Of a stretch of DNA of 64,000 bases, positions 63,753 through 64,000 are shown one piece after another. Within the stretch, counting starts at the first letter, position 1. Every line of letters begins with the position of its first letter. This DNA is from an uncultured Microbacterium sp. (lineage in GTDB: Bacteria; Actinomycetota; Actinomycetes; Actinomycetales; Microbacteriaceae). Made by a program: the position numbers and the translations under genes. The notes below the pieces were generated by a model. It was not told the origin of the DNA. It saw only the letters and a program-made list of their open reading frames with translations, and did not search any database. The stretch covers positions 274,299 to 338,298 of the forward strand of contig CAJYHN010000012.1 in the NCBI GenBank assembly GCA_913774665.1, read 5' to 3'.

Positions 63753-64000
63753 TCAGCTGATGGTGATGGGGGTGCCGAGCGGCAGCAGGTTCGCCAGCTC
63801 GGTGATGTCGGCGTTCGACAGACGGATGCACCCGTGGCTGGCCGACTGGCCGATGCTGTCGACGTCGTCGGTACCGTGCAGGCCGATCTGGCCGGGCCCC
63901 CCGCCGAAGCTCGAGAGCACGTCCGAGAACGCCGAGAGCCCGAAGGCGAACGGGCCGTAGCCCTCGTTGGTCGGCTCGAGCAGCTCGGTGATGAAGAACT
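63753..64000 (-). CDS. L,D-transpeptidase (YkuD) C-terminal part
   Basis: Partial: the stop is at 63753-63755 and the gene enters from the right edge. The visible 82 residues contain the YkuD catalytic core: QIGLHGTDDVDSIGQ and SHGCIRLSNADITELANLLP, with the active-site His and Cys. It forms 3-3 peptidoglycan cross-links or anchors proteins in the wall. Confidence 0.9.
   Translation of the reverse strand, partial: FFITELLEPTNEGYGPFAFGLSAFSDVLSSFGGGPGQIGLHGTDDVDSIGQSASHGCIRLSNADITELANLLPLGTPITIS

Overview
The window is about 70% GC and reads as one piece of an actinobacterial chromosome, most likely Microbacterium or a close relative in the Microbacteriaceae. That placement is by resemblance: gene content, GC-ending codons, class E sortase signals (LAxTG), DUF2510 and excalibur domains, and many start codons that follow a TANNNT -10 box by about 6 nt without a Shine-Dalgarno. 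I saw no tRNA, rRNA, insertion sequence, prophage or CRISPR array.

Layout. 1-2791: the N-terminal part of a CopD/CtaG membrane protein, an HU protein, and a LuxR-type regulator, punctuated by two perfect 21-bp terminator stems. 2803-10910: a zinc-homeostasis block. Cysteine-poor ribosomal proteins L28, L33 and S14 (rpmB-rpmG-rpsN) lie behind a structured leader; then a DNA glycosylase, a beta-propeller-like membrane protein, a TIGR03943/YraQ permease pair, a Fur-family regulator (probable Zur) and znuBCA with a Zur-box-like dyad before znuA. 11036-21390: a catabolic block with MmsA, PucR, a class III aminotransferase, cupin, FAD amine oxidase, amidohydrolase, TetR regulator and APC permease; two near-identical TTTACA-N4-TGTAAA operators tie the TetR gene to both the amidohydrolase and the permease. 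21550-27950: a secreted HNH nuclease with DUF2510 and excalibur domains, DoxX protein, metNIQ methionine importer and a 14-TM MFS pump.

28115-35433: a three-gene 2-oxoacid dehydrogenase operon (E1alpha, E1beta, E2) with a long intercistronic hairpin, HisC, a holin-like membrane protein, a low-molecular-weight tyrosine phosphatase and PurB. 35716-48596: a cell-surface region with a large sortase-anchored GH43-like protein behind a LacI-type operator, a zinc alcohol dehydrogenase, small membrane proteins, GNAT/TetR genes, a probable WxL/DUF916 surface pair (a secreted metallophosphoesterase plus DUF916 protein), a HupE/UreJ protein, a lipoprotein and a second LAxTG protein. 48737-55929: PEP synthase with its regulatory kinase/phosphatase, next to a GntR-lctP-lldD lactate module, which together form a lactate-to-PEP route. 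56043-64000: NUDIX hydrolase, a zinc-ribbon SDR, acyltransferase 3, acyl-CoA ligase, a DUF1295 protein and the C-terminal end of an L,D-transpeptidase.

Three signals cut across the genes. (1) A 61-bp palindromic repeat family occurs in at least four intergenic copies. (2) The heptamer GGATGCC/GGCATCC occurs about 100 times by hand count, roughly six-fold more than composition predicts, and forms inverted pairs in two terminator-like hairpins, as DNA-uptake words do in some competent bacteria. (3) At least a dozen genes look leaderless. The likeliest undescribed items are the uptake-like heptamer, the 61-bp repeat, the rpmB leader and the actinobacterial WxL/DUF916 pair.
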